Source of the DNA: an uncultured Prevotella sp.
GTDB taxonomy: Bacteria > Bacteroidota > Bacteroidia > Bacteroidales > Bacteroidaceae
Direction: 5' to 3'
Assembly (NCBI GenBank): GCA_900315545.1
Contig: OMZM01000001.1
Coordinates: 115,540-179,539, forward strand
Length of the DNA stretch: 64,000 nucleotides
Shown here: positions 34,011-42,292 of the stretch, piece after piece
Layout of the letters: each line of letters opens with the position of its first letter
How positions within the stretch are numbered: the first letter of the stretch is position 1
Position numbers and translations under genes: made by a program
The notes under the pieces: model-generated
What the model was told of the DNA's origin: nothing
The model's input: only the letters and a program-made list of their open reading frames with translations
Databases searched by the model: none

Positions 34011-34994
34011 ATGGAGACAAAGACCACGCTAAAAGCATTGTTTGAAAGTCGTAGGGATGAACTATCGCAAAAACTGGCAAATTTGTCATTACCCAAAGAT
34101 GCCGCATTAGTTCAACAGATTGTATCAAACTATCTGAACGATTTATTTGACTCTGAGGGGGACTACCGTCAGAATCTAACGCAATCTGAAGACTACATCC
34201 TTCAAGCAGCGATGTCACTGCTTAATGCCCAGCAATCGATGGCGAGCGAGTTTGCAAAAAGCAACACTATATGGATTACTGATGGCAAGCATCAAGAAGA
34301 ACAGCTTAATGCCAAATTTAAGACTTTGAGTGAAACTGCTATGTTGAAGCCACAGGAATACCCATACGTTATAGGCGGCTCTGCTGTTGGAGGAGTTGCT
34401 GGAGCATTGCTTTTGGGCAGCTGGGGAGCAGTGTTCGGTGCTATTGCAGGAACAGCATTGGAACTTTACTATTCTACCATCACGGGGCAGCTACAAAGAA
34501 AAGCTGTTTCAGATTTGAAGCCTGTTCAGGTTAATGCAGGAAACAGTCTGTCCAAGGAAACTGATGTTAATCTCGACACTGGGATATTCTTAGGGATCGT
34601 TGGTAATATTTGCGATAGCGTAGATTCTCTTATACAGACATTCCGAGCTCAAATCAACCGAGTAGTTGACAAATACGAGAATGTGGAAAAACCTCGTTTG
34701 GAAAAGGAATACAGTTTCCTGTTAGAAGGTATACAGACTCTTATCGGATACAAACGGACTCACACTAATGATGACAAATACCTTTCAAAACTACAAATGA
34801 GAATAGAAGACCTGGCCGAAGCGCTTGAAAACTATAATCTATCTGTGGAAGAATATGTTGAAGAGCATTCTGGATGGTTTGAGACCGTTGAAAGTACAAA
34901 AGTCGAAACGCCACAAATGGTCTATCCCGCAATTGTCAAGGAAGGGCAGGCAGTTCTTTCTGGTAAAGTATTTGTACCCGTAAAACAAGAGTGA
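34011..34994 (+). CDS. glycine-zipper membrane-associated protein (operon gene 1)
   Basis: 327 residues from ATG 34011; an in-frame ATG 30 bp upstream is possible but less likely. Residues 1-115 are helical and charged. Residues about 120-150 form a glycine/alanine-rich hydrophobic stretch (VIGGSAVGGVAGALLLGSWGAVFGAIAGTALEL) with the GxxxG-type spacing of glycine zippers, suited to helix packing in membranes. The remainder is helical (DSLIQTFRAQINRVVDKYENVEKPRLEKEY looks coiled-coil). No enzymatic motif and no signal peptide. It is the first gene of a tightly spaced operon; gene 2 starts 6 bp later. I recognise no family. Confidence 0.85.
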   Translation: METKTTLKALFESRRDELSQKLANLSLPKDAALVQQIVSNYLNDLFDSEGDYRQNLTQSEDYILQAAMSLLNAQQSMASEFAKSNTIWITDGKHQEEQLNAKFKTLSETAMLKPQEYPYVIGGSAVGGVAGALLLGSWGAVFGAIAGTALELYYSTITGQLQRKAVSDLKPVQVNAGNSLSKETDVNLDTGIFLGIVGNICDSVDSLIQTFRAQINRVVDKYENVEKPRLEKEYSFLLEGIQTLIGYKRTHTNDDKYLSKLQMRIEDLAEALENYNLSVEEYVEEHSGWFETVESTKVETPQMVYPAIVKEGQAVLSGKVFVPVKQE

Positions 34995-35000
34995 TTTATT

Positions 35001-35288
35001 ATGAAAAACAAAATAGTAGCAGGTCTTTTAGCTATATTTTTAGGGGGCTTAGGTGCTCATAAGTTTTATTTCGGGAAATGGTTCCAGGGATTCATCTATT
35101 TGATCTTTTGCTGGACGGGAATTCCTGCAATCGTCGCTCTTATTGAAGGCATCTATTACTTCTTTATGAACGATGATGATTTTCAAGAAAAATATGGAGG
35201 AGTCGACAAAAGCCACCAATCATCATCCACATACTCTACAGGTAATAACATGAAATCAACTATAGGATCACGACTAATAAACAAATAG
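35001..35288 (+). CDS. TM2-domain protein (operon gene 2)
   Basis: 95-residue small membrane protein with a TM2 domain: two hydrophobic helices with the typical pattern IVAGLLAIFLGGLGAHKFYFGKWFQGFIYLIFCW, then GIPAIVALIEGIYYF. The acidic DDDDFQEKY and a polar tail follow. TM2 proteins are small helical-hairpin inner-membrane proteins of unknown biochemical role. They recur beside stress, secretion and defence genes. It lies 6 bp after gene 1 and 7 bp before the Hsp70-like gene. Confidence 0.93.
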   Translation: MKNKIVAGLLAIFLGGLGAHKFYFGKWFQGFIYLIFCWTGIPAIVALIEGIYYFFMNDDDFQEKYGGVDKSHQSSSTYSTGNNMKSTIGSRLINK

Positions 35289-35295
35289 TTACATT

Positions 35296-37221
35296 ATGAC
35301 AGACAAAGAAAAGAAACAATACGAATATGTTATAGGCATAGATTTAGGTCATGGTGAGACATCTGCTGCACTATGTCCACTACAATGGGATGTCCTTCCC
35401 AGTCAGTTAGATCCTGCAAAGGACTTGGAAATGGGAGGAAACAAGAAGGTTATGCCTTCGGCTATCACCATCCTTGATAATGGTAATGCATACATAGGCG
35501 ATGCTGCATTCAATCCTGAGATACTGCGCCAAGCCGAAGTTAGAGTTTGCTTCAAGAAGGCACCAAAAGACATCAACGGTGATGCTGAGCAATTGATGAT
35601 TCGCTTCATGAAAGAAGTCTATAAGCGAATCCGTGAAAGTAACTCTGGCCTGCTGACAGACTCTAATCATCTTGTTTATATAGCGACACCGTCTGGATGG
35701 GACAAACCCACGCAAGATTTGTATCTTCAAATGGCAAAGATGGCGGGAATCCCAATAGCAGGACTGACCAAGGAGTCACGAGCAGCTTTTGTTAGGGCAC
35801 AACACGATACAACATCAGGAATAGGGCGAAATATAGATAAGGGGGCTATCGTTTTTGATATGGGGTCTTCCACTTTGGACTTTACCTATATGAACAAGAA
35901 CCTTCCAGAACTGATTGATTTCGGCTATGATTGTGGCGCATCTGCTGTCGAGAAGACAATTTATTCAAAGAAACGAGAAGAAGAGGAAAGCATAAAAGAG
36001 TTTGAAGCAAAATTCCCAAGACTTATAGACTACCTTGTGTTTGAAGCAAGAAAAGTTAAGGAACAAATATATATAGATCCAACTCTACGAGTTAAGAAAA
36101 CCATTAACTTTGAAGATATTGTTGATGACGACGACTTGGAGGACGAACGTTTCCGCTTAGTATTCCACCCTGGTGACTTGAATAATCTTCTAACAGAGAA
36201 AGGCTATATCCAGCAAATCGCTGATGCAATGGCCGACTATCGTGAGAACCATATCAAAGGACAGAATATTTATGGAGTATTCATGACAGGAGGTGCTTCA
36301 AGAATGGATTTTTTAAAACCTTTGATATGTCATTACTTTGGAGTACAAGAAAGTCAGGTTTATAGAGACCAAGACCCCTCGTTAACAATATCCCAAGGTG
36401 TTGCAGAGGTCGCCAGAATGGATCTTAGGACGGAAGGAATGGATGTTGGCATAGGTAGTCAGATTGATAACCTTATCAATGGAAACAAGATTTTCGATGC
36501 ATTTTCGGAAAAATTCTGTTCAGAGGCATTTGAACTTGCAACACAGATAATTGCCACCAATGTCACTACATTTAAAGACATTGATAATGATGTCAGTATT
36601 GACGATTTAAACTCAAGTATAGATTCCGATATGAAAGAACATTTGGGAGAACTCACCTCAAATGTCTCAGAATATGTAAGAACAGCAATTTTGGATAGTA
36701 CTGCTGAGATAAGGAAAAAAGTTGATGATATAGTTTCAGTATATACAAATCAAGGGAATGACATCAGGTTACCCAGCCTAAATGTTCCAAGAATTTCAAT
36801 GGGAACTATTAGTATTAAGCCTGTTCTTGACAGAATAGCCAAAGACTCTGCTGAACAAGCATCCACATGGAGTAGTGGAGGTGCAGCAGCGGGTGCTGCT
36901 GCAGGCGCCGCTATAGGTAGTGTTGTACCTTTCTTTGGAACTTTGACGGGTGCTTTAATTGGAGGTGCCATTGGAGCCTTTAGTGGCGACAAACCTACTT
37001 TAGAGCAAGAAAAGGCAAAAAATAGGAATCGTGATGAGCGTCTCAAAATCTTTAATCTAATTGTTTCTGAGTGGGACAAAATTCAAAATGATGTCAGAAA
37101 CACAATTAATGGGAACGTAAAGGGGAACAATAACATACGTCAAACTGTTAGGAAGGTCACATCAGACTATTTGACAGCATATAAAGACAGCCTCCAGAAT
37201 TCACGCATACTTATTGACTAA
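35296..37221 (+). CDS. Hsp70/actin-fold ATPase with C-terminal glycine zipper (operon gene 3)
   Basis: 641-residue protein. An Hsp70-type nucleotide-binding domain spans about residues 10-380. Seen: phosphate-1 YVIGIDLGHGETSAAL (11-26), VYIATPSGWDKPTQDLY, phosphate-2 GAIVFDMGSSTLDFTYM, and the adenosine motif GVFMTGGASRMDFLKPL. There is no recognisable DnaK substrate-binding domain. Instead a helical region leads to residues 526-565, a glycine-zipper/hydrophobic hairpin (GGAAAGAAAGAAIGSVVPFF ... GALIGGAIGAFSGD), then a charged helical tail. It is therefore probably an ATP-driven, membrane-tethered switch rather than a general chaperone. Confidence 0.88.
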   Translation: MTDKEKKQYEYVIGIDLGHGETSAALCPLQWDVLPSQLDPAKDLEMGGNKKVMPSAITILDNGNAYIGDAAFNPEILRQAEVRVCFKKAPKDINGDAEQLMIRFMKEVYKRIRESNSGLLTDSNHLVYIATPSGWDKPTQDLYLQMAKMAGIPIAGLTKESRAAFVRAQHDTTSGIGRNIDKGAIVFDMGSSTLDFTYMNKNLPELIDFGYDCGASAVEKTIYSKKREEEESIKEFEAKFPRLIDYLVFEARKVKEQIYIDPTLRVKKTINFEDIVDDDDLEDERFRLVFHPGDLNNLLTEKGYIQQIADAMADYRENHIKGQNIYGVFMTGGASRMDFLKPLICHYFGVQESQVYRDQDPSLTISQGVAEVARMDLRTEGMDVGIGSQIDNLINGNKIFDAFSEKFCSEAFELATQIIATNVTTFKDIDNDVSIDDLNSSIDSDMKEHLGELTSNVSEYVRTAILDSTAEIRKKVDDIVSVYTNQGNDIRLPSLNVPRISMGTISIKPVLDRIAKDSAEQASTWSSGGAAAGAAAGAAIGSVVPFFGTLTGALIGGAIGAFSGDKPTLEQEKAKNRNRDERLKIFNLIVSEWDKIQNDVRNTINGNVKGNNNIRQTVRKVTSDYLTAYKDSLQNSRILID

Positions 37222-37226
37222 TTATT

Positions 37227-39986
37227 ATGGACAGAGAATTACAGGCATTAGAACCTGTAGCAAAAGCACTTGCTGCAACTGCGGTTTCACAGACACTATC
37301 TTTCTGTATGGAGCGCAAGTATCTTCAAGACATAACAAGTGAAGACAACCAGTTGTTCGAGATAGAGGCACTGCCATCCACATCCATTACTCAGGCCACT
37401 TGGATAGAGGTACAGCAGGTAGGCAGACCTTTGGAAAAGTCTGCTGAAAGCTGTTTTACGGCTATTCAAAAGATACTATTCTCCTGCTTTCTACCGAAAG
37501 AAATACAGCTACTTTTCCTTGTTACAGGAAACGGGCAAGAGAACAAACTGTATCTTGGTTTACGCTCTCCACATAAAGCCATTCCGCCAAAAAGTATGGT
37601 AAGGAACTTGAATGAATTTATCAAAGGTGTGTGGCCAGGTCTGCAAACAGAAATTGTCAGCGAGAATGATCCTGCATTGGAGCAACTCAAGCACGAAGTA
37701 AAAACTGATGCATTTGAATATACTTATGCTCTTACAGGCATCCCTTCAATGGAGAGCCAATACAAAACATTATATCCTGCCACAATAGACAAACTTATTT
37801 CAGGGACAAGTCAGTGCAAGCATTTTGCCTATCTTGTGGTAGCTGACCCAATAGAGCAAGGAGATGCGGAAGGGATGCTATATCAATGCCGAGAAATGAA
37901 CGGACAAGCGGAGTCACTGAAATCGATGAATGTAACGGAAGGCCTTTCATCTGGAACATCTTCCACACAAAGTGTTTCACATACAGACGGAACAAGTACG
38001 AGTCATAGTGTAAGTGTGTCAAAAAAGGACTTCAGCAAACTAGGTAAGCTTGCAATGACTGCAACGGGATTAGGAACGGCAGCCACCTTTTTTCCCGCTG
38101 CGGGTGCTGTTCTTGAAGGAATGACGGATGCAGCCGGAAGTGTTGCTGCGGCTGCTGTAGGAATGATGGCAGGAACCATGGCCTCTAATGTGATAAGTGG
38201 TATGATGCCACAAAAAACAGTATCTGATACAGAAGGAACCAATAGTAGCGATACGACTTCCACTTCGCATAGTACAACTGAAAATAAATCACAGAGTATA
38301 AGTCGTAATATTGTCAATAAACACATCGAGGCTGTTTCAGAACATCTGTTCTATCACTCTAAGCGCATAGAATCAGGCAAAGCAGTAGGGCTATGGAAAG
38401 TTGGCACCTATATCATGGCAGACAAGAAATCTGATTTGCAAGGTGCTGGGTTACAACTTCGTTCAATTTTAAGCGGACAAGAAAGTATTTTTGAGCCAAT
38501 AAGATTGCATGATATAACGGGGGTGCTAGAAGAAGAACCAGAAAAAGGTAAAACGTACAAAAATCTTACTCTAGGAGAATTAGCTTCCCCCATTCTTGTT
38601 GTGAACAACGTCAAAGGAAAGCGTTTTGACCACCCTCTCGGCGAACACTATAAAGAGCTGAAGACTGTCTTAACAACAAAAGAACTATCATACCTTATTA
38701 ATTTCCCATTGCGGAGCGTTCCTGGAATTAGTGTCGTTGATAGTTGTCCTGAATTTAATCTAAATCCTCAGAGTTCAGCAGAATTCGAACAATCTTTTGC
38801 TTTCGGGAAATTACTTTATGGAGGATCTGAAACCAAAATACAATATCGAATCCCATTTGCTTTGTTATCACGCCACACTCTCATCTCGGGTATCAACGGC
38901 AGTGGCAAGACGAATACTATACAGGCCATTCTGAATCAATTAGGCGAACTGCCATTCCTCGTGATAGAACCTGCTAAGACAGAATATGTAGATTGGGCTT
39001 TGGAATACAACAAGGCACATCCAGAATCTCCCATATCCATCTACATCCCTGGATGTAAAAAATACAAAGGGACATTTGGTCCCAAACCTCTGAAGCTAAA
39101 TCCCTTTGAAATAGTTTGGCTGAAACCAGAGCAGGAGGTGAACGTCCTGACGCATATAGACCGTCTGAAGTCAACTTTTGCCGCCGCTTTCCCCATGTAC
39201 GACATACTGCCTGTACTGATGGAGGATTTGATTTACACTGTTTACCAAAATAAATCTACCGATTGGCTGAACTGTAATCCTGTCTATGGAAAGACATTGG
39301 CACCTACACTGAACAGCATGAGCATCTGTGTAGATCAGGTGATAGAGCACAGGCAGTATGAAGACAAGGTGCAACGCAACATGAAAGCCTGCCTGAATAC
39401 ACGAATTGACAGTCTGAAGCGAGGCTGGAAGGGCGATCTGCTGAACACACCTAAATCTACACCATGGAACGAGGTGTTTGGACGGAAATGTGTCATCAAT
39501 CTCTCTTACGTAGGTGACGATGTTGACAAGTCATTCCTCATGGCTCTGCTGCTGCAATATTTATACGAATATCGTTCTGCACAAACTGAAATCGGAGAGA
39601 TTGACTTCAACGAAAACGGATGTAAGCACCTGACCGTCATTGAAGAAGCGCACCGCGTAATGGCAAAATGCGAGAATCAGGAGCTACCCCAATACAAGTC
39701 GGCGATGATGTTCAGTAATATGCTCTCCGAAATCCGTGCTTATGGCGAGGGGCTTATGCTTGTTGACCAAGTGCCGACGCGTTTGATTCCAGATGCCATC
39801 AAGAATACAAACCTGAAGATTACACACAGGCTTGTGGCAGAAGATGACTGCAAGGCCATAGGCGAATCTATGGGACTGAGCGAGGAACAGCGTAAGGTTA
39901 TGCCCAAACTAATGACAGGGCAGTGCATTGTGTCAAGTTCTCTTGCAACTGATACGTATTGGGTAAAAGCAGATAAAGTGAAGTGA
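37227..39986 (+). CDS. HerA/FtsK-type ATPase with hydrophobic insert (operon gene 4)
   Basis: 919-residue protein. The C-terminal third is a HerA/DUF87-like motor. Seen: Walker A GINGSGKT at residues 555-562, the FLVIEPAKTEY segment, Walker B HLTVIEEAHRVM with Glu806/Glu807, a sensor-like MLSEIRAYGEGLMLVDQVPTRLIPDAIKNTNLKI, and ITHRLVAEDDCKAIGESM typical of VirB4/HerA proteins. An insert at about residues 270-327 (ATGLGTAATFFPAAGAVLEG ... AAAAVGMMAGTMASNVISGMM) is hydrophobic and glycine-rich, flanked on both sides by Ser/Thr-rich linkers. The N-terminal 250 residues match nothing I know. It likely pumps DNA or protein at a membrane. Gap to gene 3 is 5 bp. Confidence 0.9.
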   Translation: MDRELQALEPVAKALAATAVSQTLSFCMERKYLQDITSEDNQLFEIEALPSTSITQATWIEVQQVGRPLEKSAESCFTAIQKILFSCFLPKEIQLLFLVTGNGQENKLYLGLRSPHKAIPPKSMVRNLNEFIKGVWPGLQTEIVSENDPALEQLKHEVKTDAFEYTYALTGIPSMESQYKTLYPATIDKLISGTSQCKHFAYLVVADPIEQGDAEGMLYQCREMNGQAESLKSMNVTEGLSSGTSSTQSVSHTDGTSTSHSVSVSKKDFSKLGKLAMTATGLGTAATFFPAAGAVLEGMTDAAGSVAAAAVGMMAGTMASNVISGMMPQKTVSDTEGTNSSDTTSTSHSTTENKSQSISRNIVNKHIEAVSEHLFYHSKRIESGKAVGLWKVGTYIMADKKSDLQGAGLQLRSILSGQESIFEPIRLHDITGVLEEEPEKGKTYKNLTLGELASPILVVNNVKGKRFDHPLGEHYKELKTVLTTKELSYLINFPLRSVPGISVVDSCPEFNLNPQSSAEFEQSFAFGKLLYGGSETKIQYRIPFALLSRHTLISGINGSGKTNTIQAILNQLGELPFLVIEPAKTEYVDWALEYNKAHPESPISIYIPGCKKYKGTFGPKPLKLNPFEIVWLKPEQEVNVLTHIDRLKSTFAAAFPMYDILPVLMEDLIYTVYQNKSTDWLNCNPVYGKTLAPTLNSMSICVDQVIEHRQYEDKVQRNMKACLNTRIDSLKRGWKGDLLNTPKSTPWNEVFGRKCVINLSYVGDDVDKSFLMALLLQYLYEYRSAQTEIGEIDFNENGCKHLTVIEEAHRVMAKCENQELPQYKSAMMFSNMLSEIRAYGEGLMLVDQVPTRLIPDAIKNTNLKITHRLVAEDDCKAIGESMGLSEEQRKVMPKLMTGQCIVSSSLATDTYWVKADKVK

Positions 39987-39989
39987 CTT

Positions 39990-40820
39990 ATGGACAGCCT
40001 TGAGAATATTGAAAGAGAGTATGAGCAGACGGAATGTACAGAAGTGGAGGATTTAAATCCATTACAGATAGACTATCTACGTGAACTAGAGATTACTCCT
40101 GAAGCTTGGGAGTCGATGGGTTTACAGGCTCAGGATGAACATCTGGGGCTCGTTATGCACAGGTTCCAGGAACTGAAACTGCCACACCAATTCAACCTTA
40201 AGCAATGGATAGGTAATATATTCGGTTCCAAGATAAAGGAATCTTACGAACGCATTGAGGCTCCGCAAGATCATATCCAAATTGAGCAAATATCAGAAAT
40301 CCTTTCCGATTGCAAAGAACTGCGATTTGAGAATTGGTGCAATCTGGAACTATCTGAGAGAATGGATGTGTTGAATACTCTTGAGGCGCGAATAGCGGAA
40401 ATAGAACATCGTCCTGCCTGTCCAGTGAATTACGATGCGTCAATGGGAGGTATTCAGATTTACGGTGATAATGTGTATGGACACCTTGGAGGCTATAGTC
40501 AAGAATCAAAAGACATTACTCTTAATTCAAATCTGGTAGAGAGCAATGACCCTACTGCATACTTGGAGGTAATAGACACGATAGTCCATGAAGGTCGCCA
40601 CGCATATCAGGACTACAACATCCATGTTTGCGAGATACATCCGCGTCACAGCGAGGTCGCCAGTTGGGCAGAGACAATGGGTGATGGGAAATGGCGGTAC
40701 TGGGGGGATTGTAGCACAGAGCTTGGGCAAAGACTTTACGAGCAGCAATCTGTAGAGATTGATGCACGTAACTTTGCTGCTGATATAAAAGAAAAGATAA
40801 CTGATAAATTGTTTGCATGA
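39990..40820 (+). CDS. putative zinc metallopeptidase (HExxH) (operon gene 5)
   Basis: 276-residue soluble protein with a zincin motif, IVHEGRHAYQDY: His200, Glu201, His204 would be two metal ligands and the catalytic Glu. EQQSVEIDARNFAAD (Glu256) fits a downstream glutamate third ligand, as in gluzincins. The N-terminal 140 residues are helical and acidic. There is no secretion signal, so it acts in the cytoplasm unless carried by the ATPase. Family not identified. Its presence in a tight operon with an ATP-driven complex suggests an activated effector or a processing enzyme; this is inference. It ends in a 4-bp ATGA overlap with gene 6. Confidence 0.85.
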   Translation: MDSLENIEREYEQTECTEVEDLNPLQIDYLRELEITPEAWESMGLQAQDEHLGLVMHRFQELKLPHQFNLKQWIGNIFGSKIKESYERIEAPQDHIQIEQISEILSDCKELRFENWCNLELSERMDVLNTLEARIAEIEHRPACPVNYDASMGGIQIYGDNVYGHLGGYSQESKDITLNSNLVESNDPTAYLEVIDTIVHEGRHAYQDYNIHVCEIHPRHSEVASWAETMGDGKWRYWGDCSTELGQRLYEQQSVEIDARNFAADIKEKITDKLFA

Positions 40821-41104
40821 TGAAAGAAAAGATATATCTAATATTAAAAGAAAGAGGATACAGCGAGTATTCAGCCAAGTTGGCGACTACGGATTTAATG
40901 CGTCTTTCTGGTCCTTTGGATAAAATGTTGCGAGCATGGTTGGACAACGAAAGGGAACAGCCAGATTATTCGTATGGTGGTTACTCTATTCGTAGGCTTC
41001 AACATGAACGTGGTATGAAATACCCTGCTGCATTGTTAACAATGGATTGGTTGATGAAAGAGCCAGAGAAAGCAAAAAGAAGTTTGACTAAAGGAATAAA
41101 ATAG
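40817..41104 (+). CDS. small hypothetical protein (operon gene 6)
   Basis: 95-residue basic, helical protein (MMKEKIYLILKERGYSEYSAKLATTDLMRL ... RRLQHERGMKYPAALLTMDWL) without membrane segments. The first two codons are both Met, and the ATG overlaps the gene 5 stop, indicating translational coupling. The YSEYSAKLATTDLMRL segment looks like a short helical interaction domain. It may be an immunity, adaptor or specificity partner of the metallopeptidase, but nothing in the sequence proves this. Confidence 0.7.
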   Translation: MMKEKIYLILKERGYSEYSAKLATTDLMRLSGPLDKMLRAWLDNEREQPDYSYGGYSIRRLQHERGMKYPAALLTMDWLMKEPEKAKRSLTKGIK

Positions 41105-41107
41105 GAA

Positions 41108-41359
41108 ATGGCACAATTTGTAATAACTCCCAAAAGTACAATCCAGTTTGGACCAGGATTAGACCCCATCAGACCCGGCAGAGAAAATGAAAGATTGGTG
41201 TCTGTCAATGTTACTGGCATAACCCCTACAACTCTTTTTACACGCTATAGTGCCCGTTCTATCCTTGCTGACCAACTAAACAGAGCATACGGTACGACAG
41301 GGTTTACACCAGAAAATGTCATACGCTATGGAGGACAATTCCAAATAAGGGGTATTTAG
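41108..41359 (+). CDS. small hypothetical protein (operon gene 7)
   Basis: 83-residue protein starting 3 bp after gene 6. It is beta-rich and proline/glycine-containing at the N-terminus (VITPKSTIQFGPGLDPIRPG), then RLVSVNVTGITPTTLFTRYSAR and a GFTPENVIRYGGQFQIRGI end. No motif or membrane segment recognised. Its conserved-looking spacing (stop directly followed by the ATG of the next, truncated gene) supports it being a real operon member. Confidence 0.65.
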   Translation: MAQFVITPKSTIQFGPGLDPIRPGRENERLVSVNVTGITPTTLFTRYSARSILADQLNRAYGTTGFTPENVIRYGGQFQIRGI

Positions 41360-41521
41360 ATGGCGACTTCGGCTTCAGCAATCATGGGAATTTCTGGCGG
41401 TTTGGCCATGCTGGGCAAAGTGAATGACGTGTGCTTCAATATTACCTCACGATGTTTGCGGGGCGCCATTTCTCTGGCACTTCGTAACGCTTGGTGCCGT
41501 CGGTTACCACGTCGGGCATAA
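41360..41521 (+). pseudogene. truncated operon gene 8 (about 27 genuine codons)
   Basis: An ATG directly follows the gene 7 stop with no gap. The first 27 codons (MATSASAIMGISGGLAMLGK, then VNDVCFN) look like the start of another protein with a small glycine-rich hydrophobic N-terminus. From about 41442 the frame runs antisense to the 3' end of the NYN gene, an unrelated recognisable sequence, and stops at 41521. The original gene was therefore cut at about 41440 by recombination or deletion, and its full-length form is missing here. Confidence 0.6.
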
Positions 41522-41925
41522 TGGCATCGCGGAAACGGCGTTCATTCTTATACATAAGAACTGGTTTGCTGCTATGATGCATGAGGTTATCTTTCAGGTC
41601 ACAGCTAAAGTTTGATGGCGGGAAATAGACTTTGATTCGCTTCTCTGGGTATTGCTTTTGAATGAACTCTAAGGGTGGAACAAGATCGCTGTCGGCACTG
41701 ACGAGCACAATGGTATCTGTAGCGTCAAGCACGCAGTCGGCAATCATCCTCACGGAAATATTCACGTCGGTTTTCCACTTCCTGTCCTTCGCCAAGAAAT
41801 CCCTGGCAGAGTTTCACCATGTTAATCCAGTAATAGTCACCCCACTGCGGTTCGTTGCGCTTGGTGCGACGAAGACCATAGTAGAAGTTGAATCCGTCAA
41901 TGTAGAATGTTACGCGTTGTGCCAT
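41442..41925 (-). pseudogene. NYN (PIN-like) nuclease-domain gene with internal deletion and frameshift
   Basis: Two frames together make a NYN/LabA-type protein. The N-terminal part from ATG 41925 reads MAQRVTFYIDGFNFYYGLRR ... KLCQGFLGEGQEV; the C-terminal part in another frame reads KTDVNISVRMIADCVLD, IVLVSADSDLVPPLEFI, KRIKVYFPPSNF and ends 41442. The first catalytic Asp (IDGFNFYYG) and the SADSD motif are both present. The roughly 60 codons normally separating EGQEV-type and TDVNIS-type segments are gone and the frame is broken at about 41775. Probably inactive. Confidence 0.8.
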
Positions 41926-41951
41926 ATTGCTTATGTCTGTATAATAAAAAA

Positions 41952-41967
41952 GCCGTCCTCAGACGGC
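41952..41967 (-). terminator. terminator-like hairpin in the NYN leader
   Basis: GCCGTC/GACGGC with a 4-nt loop, followed on the minus strand by TTTTTTATTAT. It sits between the promoter at 42011 and the NYN ATG at 41925, so it would act as an attenuator. A second hairpin (CCATTC/GAATGG) precedes it. Confidence 0.65.
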
Positions 41968-42010
41968 CATGTCCATTCAAGAAAGAATGGCGGAGCTTAA
42001 TAATTTGTTG

Positions 42011-42040
42011 CAAAGGTAGTTTTTTTTCGATACTTCCAAA
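42011..42040 (-). promoter_or_regulatory. promoter of the NYN gene
   Basis: Minus strand TTTG at 42037-42040, 18-nt spacer, TACCTTTG at 42011-42018. The leader of about 80 nt contains two hairpins. The gap 41926-42518 otherwise holds the 17-bp repeat and the topoisomerase promoter and no gene that I can see. Confidence 0.6.
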
Positions 42041-42292
42041 CATTTCGCATGAAAAGTTTTAGTAGCACAAAAAAAAATACAAAAAATTCCGGCTGCAAAA
42101 CTACTATCTTTTCCTGATTCTATTGCTATGCAAAAATAGCAGTTCGCGGAATCAGAAACGGGTGGTGAGAGGTGCGCTATTATGCCCTATATTGCCTATC
42201 CGATTAACGAAGTTTAACCCGTCAATTTTGATAACAGTTGGGTTACGGATAAGAAACCTAACTACTTCTTTATTCTTCCCAAATTTGCATTC

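Noticed and set aside
34011-41359. Assignment of the operon to Dnd/Ssp phosphorothioation, BREX or a HerA-nuclease defence pair
   Set aside because: None of the diagnostic partners (cysteine desulfurase, DndC/SspD-type PAPS reductase, PglZ, BrxC, SIR2, NurA-like nuclease) is present.
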